The notes under the pieces are model-generated. The model was not told the origin of the DNA and did no database searches. It saw only the letters and a list, made by a program, of their open reading frames with translations. Of a stretch of 64,000 bases of DNA, positions 1-13,033 are shown one piece after another. Each line of letters begins with the position of its first letter. Within the stretch, counting starts at the first letter, position 1. The stretch is from Reticulitermes speratus (Eukaryota > Arthropoda > Insecta > Blattodea > Rhinotermitidae), in contig JAJKFL010000014.1 of NCBI GenBank assembly GCA_021186555.1, forward strand, positions 18,861,533 through 18,925,532, in the 5' to 3' direction. Made by a program: the position numbers and the translations under genes.

Positions 1-76
1 GAAAGAGTAGAGCTATACCTCTACTCCCTCTTTGGGCCTTCATGGCCTGTTCTAGGGTGATCTTTACCTTACCTAA
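1..76 (+). mobile_element. 3' end of a SINE-C copy, cut by the window edge
   Basis: The first 76 bases match the 3' part of the SINE at 60628-60912: a palindromic-looking block (agagtag, then cctctactcc), then tttgggccttcatggcctg and ttctaggg. The tail has the TTTACC/TTACC type seen in other family C copies. Base 1 corresponds to about base 60838 of that copy. The tRNA-like head must lie upstream of the window. Identity to the family is seen directly; calling it a SINE rests on the complete copies elsewhere in the window. Confidence 0.85.
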
Positions 77-2800
77 AGCGTCTAGACCGGTTCTGGCGCC
101 CATCCAGCCTCCTTTCCAAAAGATGCCAGGTGTAAAGTGACCGAAACTTGAAGTGACCACGCCTTCTAAAGGAGCGATTAAGAATGCTAGAGGCCATACT
201 GTCATTTCCCCATACTTCATAGCATGGTGCACAGGTACAAATTTCCCTCTCTACCACCTAGATTTTAAAGGGACGGTCACTGGTCCACCCTCCCTCCTTT
301 TATATTTTATCAATATAAATATAATTTTTATTTATTTTCGACAGAGTGAACAAATGAAATTCTGGAAGAACCAGCGAAAACTGTGGTGTGCTTAAAACGT
401 GACAGTGGAACATGCCACGTTATTTACGTGCGCTCTGTGGCGGGTTGGCTATTAAGTGAGACATGCTCCAAGCGGATGACGAGTGCCCGGGAGGAACTTG
501 GTGTCAGCTGCAGTACATTCCCAGTCATAAATCTGCCGACTGCCCTGTGTTGTGACCCGGAAATTCATGGCACAAAGATGAGGGTAATTGGGACAGAGTG
601 GCAAGAGAAGGAAAGGGACTGCTGATAGTTAGTGAGAAGATGAGGAGAGGTGAATTTTAGAATACTTAGTGACTCTGTTACTACTGCAGAATTTATATCG
701 CTTCGATAGGAAAATTAACGTACATGGAGATTAGGTAAGGGTATGTGATGTATTTAAGGATATATCCTAGCCAGTTACTTTTCTGGACATAGAACGACGA
801 ATGCCTTCATCACAATACTCGGTTACATGAACGATATTTTAAATGAGCGCTTAAGTTCGGCTGCTTCTCCTAATTTATATATTTGTTCTGCCTACCACCA
901 AAATTCTCGAACTATTTCTTCTGCTTTTTTATACTGATGAATTAGGCTATGGTTATGGACTGGATTACCTAAGTCTGAGACCCGGCGCGTGTAAGAAATC
1001 ACGTTCAGTCCAACTGTGCTACAGACTCAGCCTCACACTCTGTAGATAAATATAAATTTTCCCTGTTCTTAATAAGGACAATGCCTTGCAGATGTACAGG
1101 CGGTAAGTTATGACACTTCTACTCCTAACATCGGCGCTAGGTGAAGGTAAGCTCTCAGATTTACTCTCCGGTCGCTTAATTCGTGTGAAAGGTTTTCCTC
1201 TACCAGATGGATGAGGGGTTAGTGGACCTTGGAGTCCATTTGGGTGTTGCCGAAGAAGGAATTCCGATTTCGTGTCCAGTGGATATTCGGTTTGAAGTAA
1301 TCGGACGGCGAATCCACCTACCCACCGACCCAGGGCTCTTCCACGTGTTTTCCTGAAGAGGTACTTACGCAAATATATAGCTTTAGAGTTTAGTACTTTT
1401 CTACTTACTGTCTCCTTATCTGGAAAATGCAGACTTCTGGATACGCTATATAGTCTGGATAATAATTACCAACTTTGCAGAGAAACCTAATGCCTCCCAC
1501 GTCCAGGACAAAAAGTGCTTTTTAACCTACCTACTTAAAGAGCTTATTTTGCAATACTTAAAACTTTGAGTGTCAGGGCATATCCTCCAGTTGACGAGGT
1601 TCATACTTTATTCTTTGCTTATTTAGTTGTCTTCCGTAGCTCACTGCAGGCTATAGCGTCCAAAGATAAAATTACTGAAGAATAATTAATTGGAAAGAGT
1701 GTGGAAAAAGGGGGTCGTGCCCTTATTTATGACACTAAACCAACAATTTCCTGGAGAAACCGAGGATAACAACCAGAATTCTAAGTCATGATAACAAGTC
1801 TTCTGGCCTGGGTTTTAACCCAGAAACTTCGGAATAGGTTGCTGCCTTGTTAACAGCTGTACTGCGATGATCGTTCTCTGAGGAGAATGCAGTCTGTTTG
1901 CTTTCATATATATACACACGTGTAAAGCAGGCTGCCTCCAGGCATTTTATTGCAAAATAGCCTGGCGTACATGTAAAGTACTTCCACACCGCGATGAAAA
2001 TTTTTCTTGTTTTGAAAGTATCCGTCGTAAACCTGCCAGTCGGAGTACTTAAAAAATAAGAAAAGGAAATCTTATTTTAATCTTTTTACTACGATCGGAA
2101 GATGTGAATGGAAAGATGGGTTATAATGAAACATTTCGCCATGTTTCATCTTGAAAACAAATTTAATCTCCTGCATGGAAAAAAGAAACTATGCCATGGA
2201 CGAAGAGAGCAGTAGTTACTATCAAAGACAAATAACAGGAAAGGATTTTCCTAAGCAACATTATATTATTAAGTTTCGGTCTGTCTATGTTGCACGTAAT
2301 TTAGATTTCACTGTTAAATTCTTAATACGAAAGTAATGACATTTAAAATTTTGTTATTTACCGGAATGTCTGCTTACAACCCTCGGAACAAATAGTGAAA
2401 ATTCGAAATATTTTTAAACCAATCGCACTGAACGTAAAGCGAGGCTCCGGTCTTACGATTTTCTTTTTTCACTTTACTAACAGAGAAATATACTCATCAA
2501 AGTATCTATCTCTCTTTAAACTTGAAGGTTTGAATTTCTTGGCCATACATCTGGTCTAACACTGCTGAATACATGGGATATATTGTACATGTTAAAATAA
2601 AAGACGTAATAAATGAAAACAGATTTTATCATAAAAATTAAACCATATTGCATTTAACAGAATATGTTTAAATTCGTAAAGCTGCAATATAGTTTGTAAG
2701 TCTATATTAAGGACATTTTCACAGGCCTGCTCCGGTCTTTTTGGTGCATATATTTTGTTCCAGAAGATTCGCGCATATCAGAATTTTCTCCCATAATTTT
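77..2800. other. Unassigned DNA, no supported gene
   Basis: No recognisable protein, RNA gene or repeat copy. A GC-richer patch at about 1120-1350 gives an antisense open frame of 117 codons (1019-1372) rich in Arg and Ser. It has no motif I recognise and may be an unidentified repeat. Confidence 0.5.
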
Positions 2801-5232
2801 GCAGATATGTTTTCAATTAAATGTTTTAGAGTTTATATATAAAAAGTTAAAGTTAAAAATATACTTGTTCTTGTGCTGACTTAAGCACATAGAGGAAGAC
2901 CAAAAAGAACGAAATAGAGGTTGGAAGAAATCAAGAAAGAAGGAAGCTCTAAGGGATTTAAAGAAACACAAATAATATAAAACCTCAAAGAACGCATTTG
3001 TTAGAGCTGGAAGTGACTTAATGACACTCCGTCCTTTCATTTTTTAAAACGTTAGAGGATTTTTCTCTTCGGTCCGTGAAAATAATATGTAGACTGAATT
3101 TTGATAAAAAAACAAGCAGTTATTTTCTGAACAGTGTAACTTTGTGCGTCGAGCAATGCAGTGCAGCAGTAACATATCTGACTCGCAATCACAGCGTACT
3201 CGATTTGAACCCTACCAAGGCCAAGGTACTTCGAGTCTTCACACCAGTCCTCAGAGCCTCCAAACGATTTGCAGGAGAGATAGCATATTTTATCCATTAA
3301 GGAATTAATAATCAATCGACCGAGCAAGATATTCACCGTCTTGGAAGTTTTAAAATTCTCACAATGGTACTGTTAAAGATCCATTTGTATTTTATTCTCC
3401 CAGTGTCCTAATTGGTCTCTCCTCTTGGCGTTTTACCCAAATGTTGTAAACTTTTATCATGTCCCTGCTTGGCCCCTGACGGCGTTTTACAGTAAGAGAT
3501 GAGCTAAATTTCACTCGTCTCTTTAATTTATATTTTAATATATTATGATGTAATATCTCACTGGAAGATATATTTACTCACACGTTGATATAATGCCGTG
3601 AAAGAGATTAAACAAACAACGAGAAAATTATAAGTTTCTGGCCAGATGATGAAGAGAATAAGATTTAATGAATCTTTCATAAGGTAATACTAGGAAAGAA
3701 AGATAAGGCAGTACATTTCACATAACAATGATGCTGGAGTAACTGAAAAAATGGCGGTTTTCAACATGATTTTACCCTGATTTTAAAAGGGCTGTATTAG
3801 ATTATATTTTATTTTTAATAGTGATAACACTGTGACAAGTTTAAAACGTCTGTTTCACTGACAGACTACACCAAATAAGAAAAAATCAGTGATCGGAGTA
3901 GGTTATCGAAATTGACAGAATACTAGGTAGATCAATACTGCGATGTATCTCTGAGTCAGATGAAATTTTAGGACTGGGCAGAAGTAATGAGAAACGAGGA
4001 GACGAGTGTTGCTGTAGTCGTGCACCTCGGACTGCTATTGACAAACACTTTTTGAGGTTATGGAGGGAATCGATCAGCGTATCCGGGTCTAAAGAAGAAT
4101 TGTCTTTGATGAAAATATGAGCATAAGCTATGGAAAGCTTATTGACTGAGCGCGAACACTTTACTGTGATGGAATATGAAAAGTTGTCTATCGTTGGACT
4201 AAATCGATTGATCTGCAGGGCTATTATAAAACTAAGACAGGATGAACTCTTGTGTGATCACTATACTTCATATACAGTAAAATTGCCTTGAATTTTTTAA
4301 AATTACTTTCAAGTAAGAATTGAAATTTCGTTCTACGCAATTTATCTTTAAGGTAAATAATCCATTTGTGGTAGAATCACGGCCAATTCGTCCCCACGGA
4401 AGAAAACTTGTTGAATGGAATGTACTGAGGACAAGAGTCTTGAAATAATAGTCTTTATTCTTGCTGTTTCAACTTGTGTGGCAAGGGGAAAATGGCAGAG
4501 AGTAGAAGATAGTTGAGGGTTGGGGACAGGTTCAAGGGAATCCCGGAAACTTTGCCACTTATATAGAAACTTCCGATGAAGCCGTCTTCTCCTGACTTAC
4601 CGCCCACCTACCTTAGATTATTATTACTTCTATTAAATCTTATGGTTTATGGCACTTCTTTGTTCGCTTTTGAAACATAGATTTGAAGAGGACAGGAAAG
4701 GTGGGAGAAACAGGAGCGAGTTTTCTTCAATTGAAAACTTCAGTAGGAGTTTTCACTCGCCGAGTTCCTCCAGTGATAAATGAATCAAACCAATGGCTGA
4801 AGCAGTCCTAGTGTTTGTGCTAGACTCCGGAAAAATTTAAATGTTTTTCTGTATTTTTGTCTGTGATTTAAACAATTGAACAACGGAAGAATTTTTGAAA
4901 AATTTGTACCTAAAATAGTATATATATTTTTCTTAGATAAAAACCATTAAATTCGTAGCGCTTGAATTTTTCTTTTCTAGTGTTTGATGGGATTAGACCA
5001 AGTAGAGATTTATGGTAGTGATAGACGTTACTATCAGTGAAGATGTTCACAGAAATTCACAAACTTTATAACACAAAGATAACATTTTTGTGCACTAAAG
5101 ACCATAGTGTTTCTTGCAGTTGTGCATTAGCAATATCCGTATTTCTAGAAAACGGTAACTTAACAGAAAAAATCAGTTTCTATAAAGCTTCATAATCATG
5201 CTAAATGCCAAGACCCTGCCCAGTGGTTAATA
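2801..5232. other. Unassigned AT-rich DNA
   Basis: Nothing firm is visible. Around 2885-3010 a purine-rich stretch can be read as a basic peptide, faintly like the C-terminal tail of some LINE ORFs. Around 3140-3215 there is a loose B-box-like string (gatttgaaccc) that could be a decayed tRNA-derived SINE. Neither is strong enough to call. Confidence 0.4.
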
Positions 5233-5464
5233 CAGTGTGTTCGAAAATTAATTGTGCAGTTGGTCCTGCCAAAGTGGTTATGCAGTATTGTAAGACCTAG
5301 CAAAACTGACTGAATGTGGTGATGAAACACCATAGTTGGCAACACTGACAGCACGAAGATAGTGAAAAAACACCCTTTGATATTGTGTGTAGTGGTTATT
5401 ATTTGCGCTTGTACTGAATTTTGTGGCTTGTGTTTAAGGTCACAGTAACTTTTCGAACGCGCTG
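5233..5464. mobile_element. Candidate 232-bp MITE with about 25-bp terminal inverted repeats
   Basis: The left end reads CAGTGTGTTCGAAAA and the reverse complement of the right end reads CAGCGCGTTCGAAAA. Similarity continues for about 10 more bases (ttaattgtg against gttactgtg). The interior has no coding potential. CAGT-type ends preceded by TA are typical of Tc1/mariner-derived non-autonomous elements; the left flank is TA but the right flank is not, so the duplication has decayed or the ends are slightly misplaced. Family assignment is inference. Confidence 0.5.
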
Positions 5465-5602
5465 TGTTTCCATCTCAAACTTCCGCATCGACAGTGTTAA
5501 TATTAAACCTAGGGAGTTCAAATATGCTGACATAGGTGACATTTCATGACATGGACTTTATATCGAATGTCATGAAAATTAAACTATCAATTAAAGAACT
5601 TC

Positions 5603-5614
5603 ATGAAGTAAATT
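5603..5614 (+). repeat. Left target-site duplication of the SINE-A copy
   Basis: The 12-bp sequence atgaagtaaatt recurs without mismatch at 5872-5883, directly after the SINE poly(A) tail. Confidence 0.9.
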
Positions 5615-5871
5615 TGCCGATCCCAGTGGCCGTGCGGTCTAAGGCGTGGGTCTTCGGCCGCTCGCTTGCTAGGATCGTGGGTTCGAATACCACCGGGGCA
5701 TGGATGTTTGTCTCTTGTGAGTGTTGTGTGTTGTTGCCTCTGCGACGAGCCGATCCCTCGTCCAGAGGAGTCCTACCGACTGTGGTGTGTCTCTCAGTGT
5801 GATCAAAAGAAAGTACAAACCTCGACACTGAAACGGGAAAACCGGAGTAGGTAGAAGAGGACTAAAAAAAA
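5615..5871 (+). mobile_element. SINE family A, complete copy
   Basis: This 257-bp element has a tRNA-like head, an unrelated body and a 3' poly(A) tail (5864-5872). The box A region is agtggccgtgcgg (5625-5637) and box B is ggttcgaatac (5680-5690, consensus GGTTCGANTCC with one deviation). These are internal RNA polymerase III promoter elements. Perfect 12-bp duplications flank it, so insertion was by target-primed reverse transcription using a LINE partner. The copy at 43440-43697 has almost the same length and the same block order. The short open frames across it in both directions are by-products of the repeat. Confidence 0.93.
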
Positions 5872-5883
5872 ATGAAGTAAATT
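5872..5883 (+). repeat. Right target-site duplication of the SINE-A copy
   Basis: Exact second copy of atgaagtaaatt (5603-5614). Confidence 0.9.
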
Positions 5884-8800
5884 CCTTCATGAGAAGCCGA
5901 CAGTCGTTTGCCTGAACAAGAAGATTCCCTCCTCTTACAGAACACGAAGTTAGTACCGTCTTCCAAAAACTTATTTTGGGAGCTCTTGTAATTTCAGTCT
6001 GCAATCTAACCTGGTCTCTTTTTCAGGTTATCTGACCAATATACGTATTCCATGAATTTTTCATCTCCTCCGTAAGTGGTACATGCCTCTACTATATCAT
6101 CTCCTTTCAGCTGATAACCGTCTTTACACTCATTGGGGAGTATAAATTATGAATTTTGTGACCAAGGGATTTTGTTCATGAATCTGTTATTAGTCCTTCG
6201 TAATTCCGAATATTCTCCTCAGAACTTTGTCAGGAACACCTACAATTTAGTTTCTTTCTTTAGAGCAAAATACCGATAGGCAGATATAAGTAATTCAATG
6301 GGATGATGCTATGTGCCTACAAGCAGATGTGAAGGGCAAATAAATAATAGAAATAAATTATTTTGAGACAATTTATTTCAGGGTTTAATGAGACAGACAT
6401 TTATTTGCGTTACCTCTGCAAATGTCTGAAACCATTTTAAAGTTTATTAGCGATTCTTGCCATACGCACAAAAGTGCGAAATTCTCGGACTCTAGAATCT
6501 CTGGGAACTCGGTGATGAGTAATTGAATTTGAAATTACACACTCTTGGCCGAGCCTGTGACATTTCAATACAGTGACGCGACAGGGCTAGAAAGCACGGA
6601 CCCTTTTGTCTGTATTATTTACATTCTCTTCATCATCATGACTATGGCTTACCTCCACCTCCGCAGGTAACAAAGGAGACCAGAGAATTTTGCTGAAGAC
6701 CTGCTTGAGCCTAGTTTTGAGCTGGTTATTTAAACATTATTTAGTGTCGGTGATAGACGAATGAATGAGCATGGTGGAATGATGAGAGGGGAAAATCAAA
6801 GAACTCAGAGAACAACATGTTCACTTGCCACTTTTTCTACGAAAAGGAATCTCACACGGAGTGGCCCAGGATGGGGCCCAGACTTCGTCGTGACTGGCCG
6901 GTGACATACCGCCTGATCCATAGCAGGTTTTCATCTAATGCAGATTTCAATTCCAAGTGTAGGTCTACTTTTACGTTTGACCTCTATACTCCTTACAAAC
7001 ACGGTTTTTAGGAACGGGAATAGTTTTATATATACGCTATTACTGGCTCTCCGAACTTTGGCGCTGTGAAACTTCTTAAAAACAGCTACACTTTCCCTAC
7101 ATACTCGTACATACATACATACAGAACAGAGAAAGAAAAAATGCACTGTTCAATGACGACTTTTCAGCAAAATTCTTAACTCCTTTCCTACTGTGCCGAT
7201 TTCTTGTCCAAAAGAACTAAGAGTGTTATTGCTGTCTATTTTTGGGAAGAACTTACTAATTTCAGATTCTCTATCAGCTGGATTTGTCTTATATAACAAG
7301 ACAAATTTGGCAGTTTCACCATATTTATATCTGTAGATCCTCAAAGGATGTTTTCCACATGACATATAAGTACTTTCGTGACGCAGTTCGTACCAAATTT
7401 CATATGCCTAGTTCCGTGTGTGCATTGTTTATGGCAATAAAACTAACAGTTTCAAAAGGTTATCATATTATTATTATTGCACAAATTGGAAATATAATTT
7501 CAAAGGGTTTTAATATTTTTTAAGTTTAATTTTATACATAATTTCAGCACCCTAAGGCAGTGCCCTATACTAGCCCAATCTCAAAATTCTGCGCATCCAT
7601 CATATTGTAATTACTCATTACAGGAAATAAAAAGTGTGACATTGGAATTTCCTCTAATAACATAAATTTCATAACGCGTTTCGTGAAACTCATTCGCTTT
7701 TTTGAAATGTTGAAATAGGGACCCCTCCCCACACACAAACTCATACATACACACACACGCCCTGAACGGCAGTATCAAAAGATATTCTTTCCTGGTTAAG
7801 AAAGTAGGCTGAAAATGGAATTAGCATGTATTTGACGGTGTTAATATGAAAATAACATAAACAAGATATGTAAAACTATTAAAGAAGATTTTAAAGATAA
7901 AAAAACAGTTTTCAAACATAAGTGTAAAGATGTCGCTGGATTCTGCCACAAAATAAAAGAGTGATGTAAGGAAGAATGTTTTAATCATTCTAAAAAATAA
8001 GAAACGTGAGATAACATAGGTGAAGACGAGATTTAAAACCTGAGGGAGACCAGGCCAGGATTCGCGAAAGCAGATGCATGTGAAATCTGGTGAAGGGTAA
8101 TGCTAAATATGAACTAAAATAAAGTCTGGAAAAGGAAAGTGAGGCGAAGACGTGTACGTTTTGGGTGGGCATCAGTGAATATACAGGTAAACGTAGGATA
8201 ATAATAAATTGTAAAAATTTCATTTAAGAGTAGTGGAAAATAATTAAAACGGTGTAAATGGAAGAATAATTTCAGACAGTAGCTGCAGTTCTATAGAAAT
8301 ACGTTAGATTCTATTAACGACACAATAGTCTATATTCGAAACACTTCATTGACAGCATAGTTTTGAATTTTATGTTGCCCACCTTCAGGTCATTCACATA
8401 AAAGCAATTAAGTTTAAAATGAGTGAGTTGTATGTACACACGTGTGTGCGTTTTAATTTACAACTTCAAGTGTCCTCTAAGGAAATAAAATCTCTTTCCT
8501 TTTTCACATGATGTTTTGTTCGTACGTCTGGATTTTGTTAAATTATTCTGCTCTAGGAATTGTTATTTTAATTTTGTCAAATAGAATTAGTTGCTTTTAT
8601 AGTCTAATATGGATAAAGTTAAACTTGCGAAAACAGGGTTGTCAGTCTTAGAGCGCCTGTCGAACTTCAAAACAATCCACTATAATTTTGTTTTTCTCCT
8701 GTTTCCACCTTGAATAATAATAACAGTTATAATTTATTACGAAACTCTGAAATGTATTTAGCAAGTGTGCTGTGTCTGCCAAATCTACTCTTTATGTGGA

Positions 8801-9458
8801 ATTTGTGTATCATTTAAACTTACTATTTCTTTACATACCTTACAATCATGAAGTAAGTTGTTCCTATTGGGTTGTCATAGTAAAAACTATTGGCCAAATT
8901 CTCAGAAAACTTCTAAATTAAATAATAAAAATTCGTGTCTGTGAATATTCATAACCTGGGTCTGTGTTAATGGAGGGTCATTCACTTGTTAGGGTAGAGC
9001 TTTTAAAACGTCACGCTGCTCTCATTAACCTTTTAAAGCCTAGCTGTTATTTTACTTACAGGTTTAACATTAAAAAATTCTGCATGGTTCTCACATTAGG
9101 TTTATGTGTTTTGTATACGTTTTAGAAAAAAACAGCAACTTTTGCCTTACACGACAATTAACAGACTGGTTTTGTATAACCGAGACGGAGAGTTTACTGC
9201 GCGGTAAGAACTGTGTCCTTGTATGAAACAGGCACGTTTCTTCTTTAAAGGGTTAATCTCTGCAATATTATGGAAACTCCTTTCCTCATGTAGCCTGAAA
9301 ATATTGAATTACTGAGTTACTGTCGCTCATAAACGTGATAGAAGCTTTAAACCTATATTAATGCGTTAAACAAATTAGAAACGCCGACGTCTCCGCCTAC
9401 CATTTAATGAAAAGAACACTATACTGCATGACAGTAACCGAGCATGGGCCATTCACAG
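5884..9458. other. Unassigned DNA with short microsatellites
   Basis: No supported gene or element. Simple repeats include a (TACA)n run at 7109-7123, CA-rich tracts near 7731-7760, and a small acacacgtgtgt palindrome near 8435. The open frames here (60-80 codons) show no recognisable motif. Confidence 0.5.
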
Positions 9459-9496
9459 AGAGGAAACACAAATTTCACAAATTTGTGTTTTCCTCT
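9459..9496. repeat. Short hairpin
   Basis: Seventeen bases (9459-9475) pair with 9479-9496 across a 3-base loop, with a single bulged base. It is a compact perfect-looking inverted repeat in otherwise plain AT-rich DNA. It could be the relic of a palindromic element; no function is inferred. Confidence 0.7.
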
Positions 9497-9963
9497 TTAG
9501 CGTTAATATCCTTTTATTTCCGTTAAAAATGTATTATGAAACAAATTGTTAACGAGGTTATTATGGTATATGAGGCCACAAATTATATTAGTACTAAAGT
9601 AATGAACTACACAGATACTGTTGATTTGAAATAGGAATTCTTATTGGCATTTCACATATTTTACGAAGGTCTTATATACGATTCTGTACTCAACTTGATT
9701 TTGACATCCATTTGCTGTAAAACTGTTAACTGAGAATTATAATGAAGAGCAGTACACGGCCGCCGAGAGTAGGTCCGGGCTCCCCAGCAAGGGCGGCTCG
9801 GCTAAAAACCTATACACTAAATCGGAAAGACTAACTCTCAGTTGAAAAATGACTTGAGCTTGATCTGAAAGGGTTAATTTGTACAATCGACAAATAATAC
9901 TACCAAGAAAGACAAAAACATATGCAACGGAGTTGGGACCCGGTCGTTTGTTTCGGCTTCCTA

Positions 9964-9978
9964 CCCCCCCCCCCCCCC
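9964..9978 (+). repeat. Poly(C) run, 15 bases
   Basis: Homopolymer followed by ggcggc. Similar C runs occur at 57453-57470 and 60536-60549, and a G run at 60925-60934. Exact lengths may be unreliable because long C/G runs are prone to sequencing error. Confidence 0.8.
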
Positions 9979-10257
9979 GGCGGCACTAGAGCAGATATCC
10001 TTGCCTATAATCACAAGCTGTACTGTTGGCAAGAGAGATTGTCTGAACTTTGGATTTCATTGTACAAAATTTTCATACATGATTCAAATATGCGCTATAA
10101 TTTATAATGACACATTTTGTTTATTTTTACAAATCCCAACAGACCTCCCCCGGGCGTATAAGTAAATTAGAAATTAAGATTTCACGAACAAGTAAGTGAC
10201 CCTTCTTAAGGATCTGCCAGTAGACACCACAGCCGGCCAATACATTTCCCGCTTTTA

Positions 10258-10515
10258 TTGAACCCGATGCTGTACTACCTTGTTCACAACAGCCCGACAA
10301 AGGATCATGTTCCGAGAAATTTGAATACAGGCCACAAAATTCAAGTCTACGTCCTTAAGACTCATTTTAATATCATCCGCTCATTTATGCTTATACCTTT
10401 ATTTCCAATTTCCAACCAAAACTTCATAACTATTTCTCATCTCCCTAGGCTTACTACAAGTACTGCCCATATCCTTATCGACATAGTTGTTCTACAAATA
10501 TTTAGTAAGAATTAG
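10258..10515 (+). mobile_element. Degenerate LINE-tail-like dispersed repeat
   Basis: An 85-codon open frame spans this stretch, but I do not read it as a host gene. Its DNA text (an order of phrases such as actcattttaatatcatc, then ttccaaccaaaac and atttctcatctccct) resembles a widespread insect repeat that I associate with the 3' part of non-LTR retrotransposons. The stretch at about 55970-56245 looks like the neighbouring part of a similar repeat. The assignment rests on recall of the general pattern, without a database comparison. Confidence 0.35.
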
Positions 10516-10547
10516 CCCTATAAATTCCCCCCGAATTTATCCCCAAT

Positions 10548-10810
10548 TTGACGTAGTGGTGGGGCTTGTCTGGTCAACTAATCCTGAGAGTTATGGTGGC
10601 GGTAGCGTAGCTACTGGTAGGAACTCCCATGCCAGACAGGTCAAAGGTGATGACGCAGACAAAAAGGTCCTCCAGGTTGCGGTGTTGGGCGTGGGGCTGA
10701 CAACCCCACCCCATAAAAAGTTCTGTTGAGAAGCTTCTGAAATGGACGACAATTTTGGAAGCGGCTAAGGTCCACCAAGGACTCTACTACCAGAAGAAGA
10801 AAAAGAATAC
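10548..10810 (+). mobile_element. Repeat fragment resembling a LINE 5' or untranslated region
   Basis: A GC-richer block that stands out from its flanks. It contains gtggggctgacaacccc, then aaaaagttctg and an A-rich end (agaagaagaaaaagaat, near 10790-10808). The block order resembles insect non-LTR leader or tail sequence, but no domain is encoded. It follows the LINE-tail-like stretch by about 30 bp, so the two could be pieces of one insertion. Confidence 0.35.
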
Positions 10811-13033
10811 CTATAAATTATGCTACTAATTATAGAGTGTTTTCATTCACGTTACTTCCATATTCCCAGATCCAAATATTCTTATAAGCACCCTCGTCAC
10901 ATAACGTTCCTCACATAAGAAAAGAAGAGCTTCAGAATAGAATAATATTCAGTTCAATTCAATGGGTATTTATTAACGTGCAGACTTAACAGCACAAGTG
11001 CCAATTAGAAAGCCAGCACGAAGCACAAATAAAATACAAAACAGTACAAATAAACAAGACAAAACACTAAAGAAAAAACAAACATGTAAAAAAAAAGTTG
11101 AAAGAAGTACTGGGGCAGAAATCCATTACCCTGACAGAAAATAATGACTTGATTTAAAAATGTCGCACTGACCGAACTACAGCGTCGAGTTCATGATTTA
11201 CACTAATAACAAGTCATTCATCAAAACAGACCTACCATTGAATATACAATATAATATGGCATTAGCCGCAGAAGCGCATCTAGCGGAAGGGCAATTGCGA
11301 CGGTTTAAGTTAACATAAAACAGTTTAAAATCTCTGAAATTTCGATTCGTTTCAATAGAACTCTAACTCTGTACTTTGTCGCGAAGTGCGTGCATGAAGC
11401 TGTATATTTGAGTTCAAGTTACATACAGATTATACGTCTGCCGTGTTCGGATAGACTTTTGTTTGTAAGAATCAAACAGACAAGAATGACGTTCATTCAC
11501 GGCGGGTTTCTTCGGAGTGTGTCGTGTGCGGTTTAACTTTCAGTTCTGATTTTCAGGCATTTAAACGTCACGGCTTCGCACAGTAACACTAGCGACATTC
11601 TCGTCTCCGCCTCTCCGCTGAAGTCTTCCTATTTTAATGCGAAATTCTTGTAATATGGTAGCTTTTGACGCAGGCTGTTTTGTAGGCCTGTTGTGACACA
11701 GGTGCCAGAAAGGCTGTGTGCGCGCAGGCGCCATTTACTTTACGTTTTCCAGGGCTTGGAATCTTAACATGACTTTAAAGTAGGAAAATTCTAGCGGAAC
11801 TAGTTACTAGAAGGTACCTTGCACGTTTCACTTACTATCTACTATGTAATTTTGTCGGTTATAGGCAAATACGAGAAGTACATACTAATCGAATCATTGA
11901 ACAAGTGAACATTTTTTTCACATTAAAAATCTGTTAATATAATGTGCAATTATGACTGTGTTTAAATATGTCTTTTTCATACAATGAAGGCAGTTAGCAT
12001 TTTTAGAAGACTTCAAAAAGCAGTCCCGAACGGGAGACCATAAGATTCGTCATGTTTCTTCATCTCTCCACATGAAACAACGCTAGTCCCAAAGGTCGGA
12101 TTTTATTGAAATTATATACTGGGGGATTTTACCAAAGTGGTCGATATATTCCAACTTCGGTTAATATCGAACAAACATAGCTGGTACTTTACGTAAAGAC
12201 CCAGGTACATTTCTGAAAACCTTTCGCAGGAACTAATTTTTATAAGTGAGGTAGCCTGTGTTTTCTGAGAGGCACAAGTTGTGGTCGAAGAAATGATCGA
12301 GTCGTAAGCATCGAGGATGATCGACTATAAATATGTTGCTAAGACAAAGACAAAAGTGTAATGCGTTGTGTAAAACGTAGAAAGCAACATGTACAGTGCA
12401 TTAACAACAGAGTGAGGGCACCAACAGTGTTACGCTGTGCGGATATTGCTTCTTACTTAAAGAGTTTTAGGGCTCATGCATCCATTTACTCAATTGATTA
12501 ACAGGTGTTGTGTACGGGTAAGACTGTAACCTGTATTCGAAAGACCCCCAGCTGAAGACCTTTACGGTTAAGTTTCTAGGCAAAATATTAGACAATATCT
12601 TGCAACAGGTTATCACTGTTTCCTTCTTTATCAATTACCATTTCTAATTGTCCATATTATCCCATTTAAACTGCTAAATGTCTGACACAAGTGACAGAGT
12701 GTCATTAAATAACAATTTAGACCTGAAATAAGAAATCTCAAGATACGTTACTTCTTTGACTATCAGCCGCAAATTCATATCATTACATTTACATTGACCA
12801 TTTATTCTGATGGTGGTACTCCTGCCTAAATTAAAGGGTAACATACTTTGACAGTACTAGTTGCGGAGTGATATCCTGCGTTTCTTGTGCCGGTTGGAAT
12901 GCATCCATGAACCAGCCTGGGAATGCTTGTACCTTTCATTCCGATATTCTGAATAAATAGTGTACCTTTCTAAAATCCACTGCAAGTTTATTTAAATAAT
13001 ATATATTTAATTATTGTCATATTTCTTGAATCG
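10811..13033. other. Unassigned DNA
   Basis: Nothing supported. A GC-richer, CpG-containing patch lies at about 11450-11760 and is listed separately. Confidence 0.5.
11450..11760. promoter_or_regulatory. GC-richer patch with an NRF1-like palindrome (weak)
   Basis: This 300-bp patch has more C, G and CpG than its surroundings and includes GCGCAGGCGC at 11722-11731, close to the NRF1-type consensus (YGCGCAYGCGCR). No TATA box, transcript or downstream exon is visible. It could be a promoter of a gene with distant exons, or simply an old transposon piece. Confidence 0.15.

Noticed and set aside
1019-1372. 117-codon minus-strand open frame
   Set aside because: No domain, no recognisable motif and an unusual Arg/Ser-rich run; more likely an unidentified repeat or chance in a GC-richer patch.
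2880-3010. Possible LINE C-terminal fragment
   Set aside because: Only a short basic purine-rich reading (RGRPKRT); not enough ordered motifs.
3130-3220. Possible decayed tRNA-like SINE head
   Set aside because: Only a loose B-box-like string; no shared body with any family in the window.
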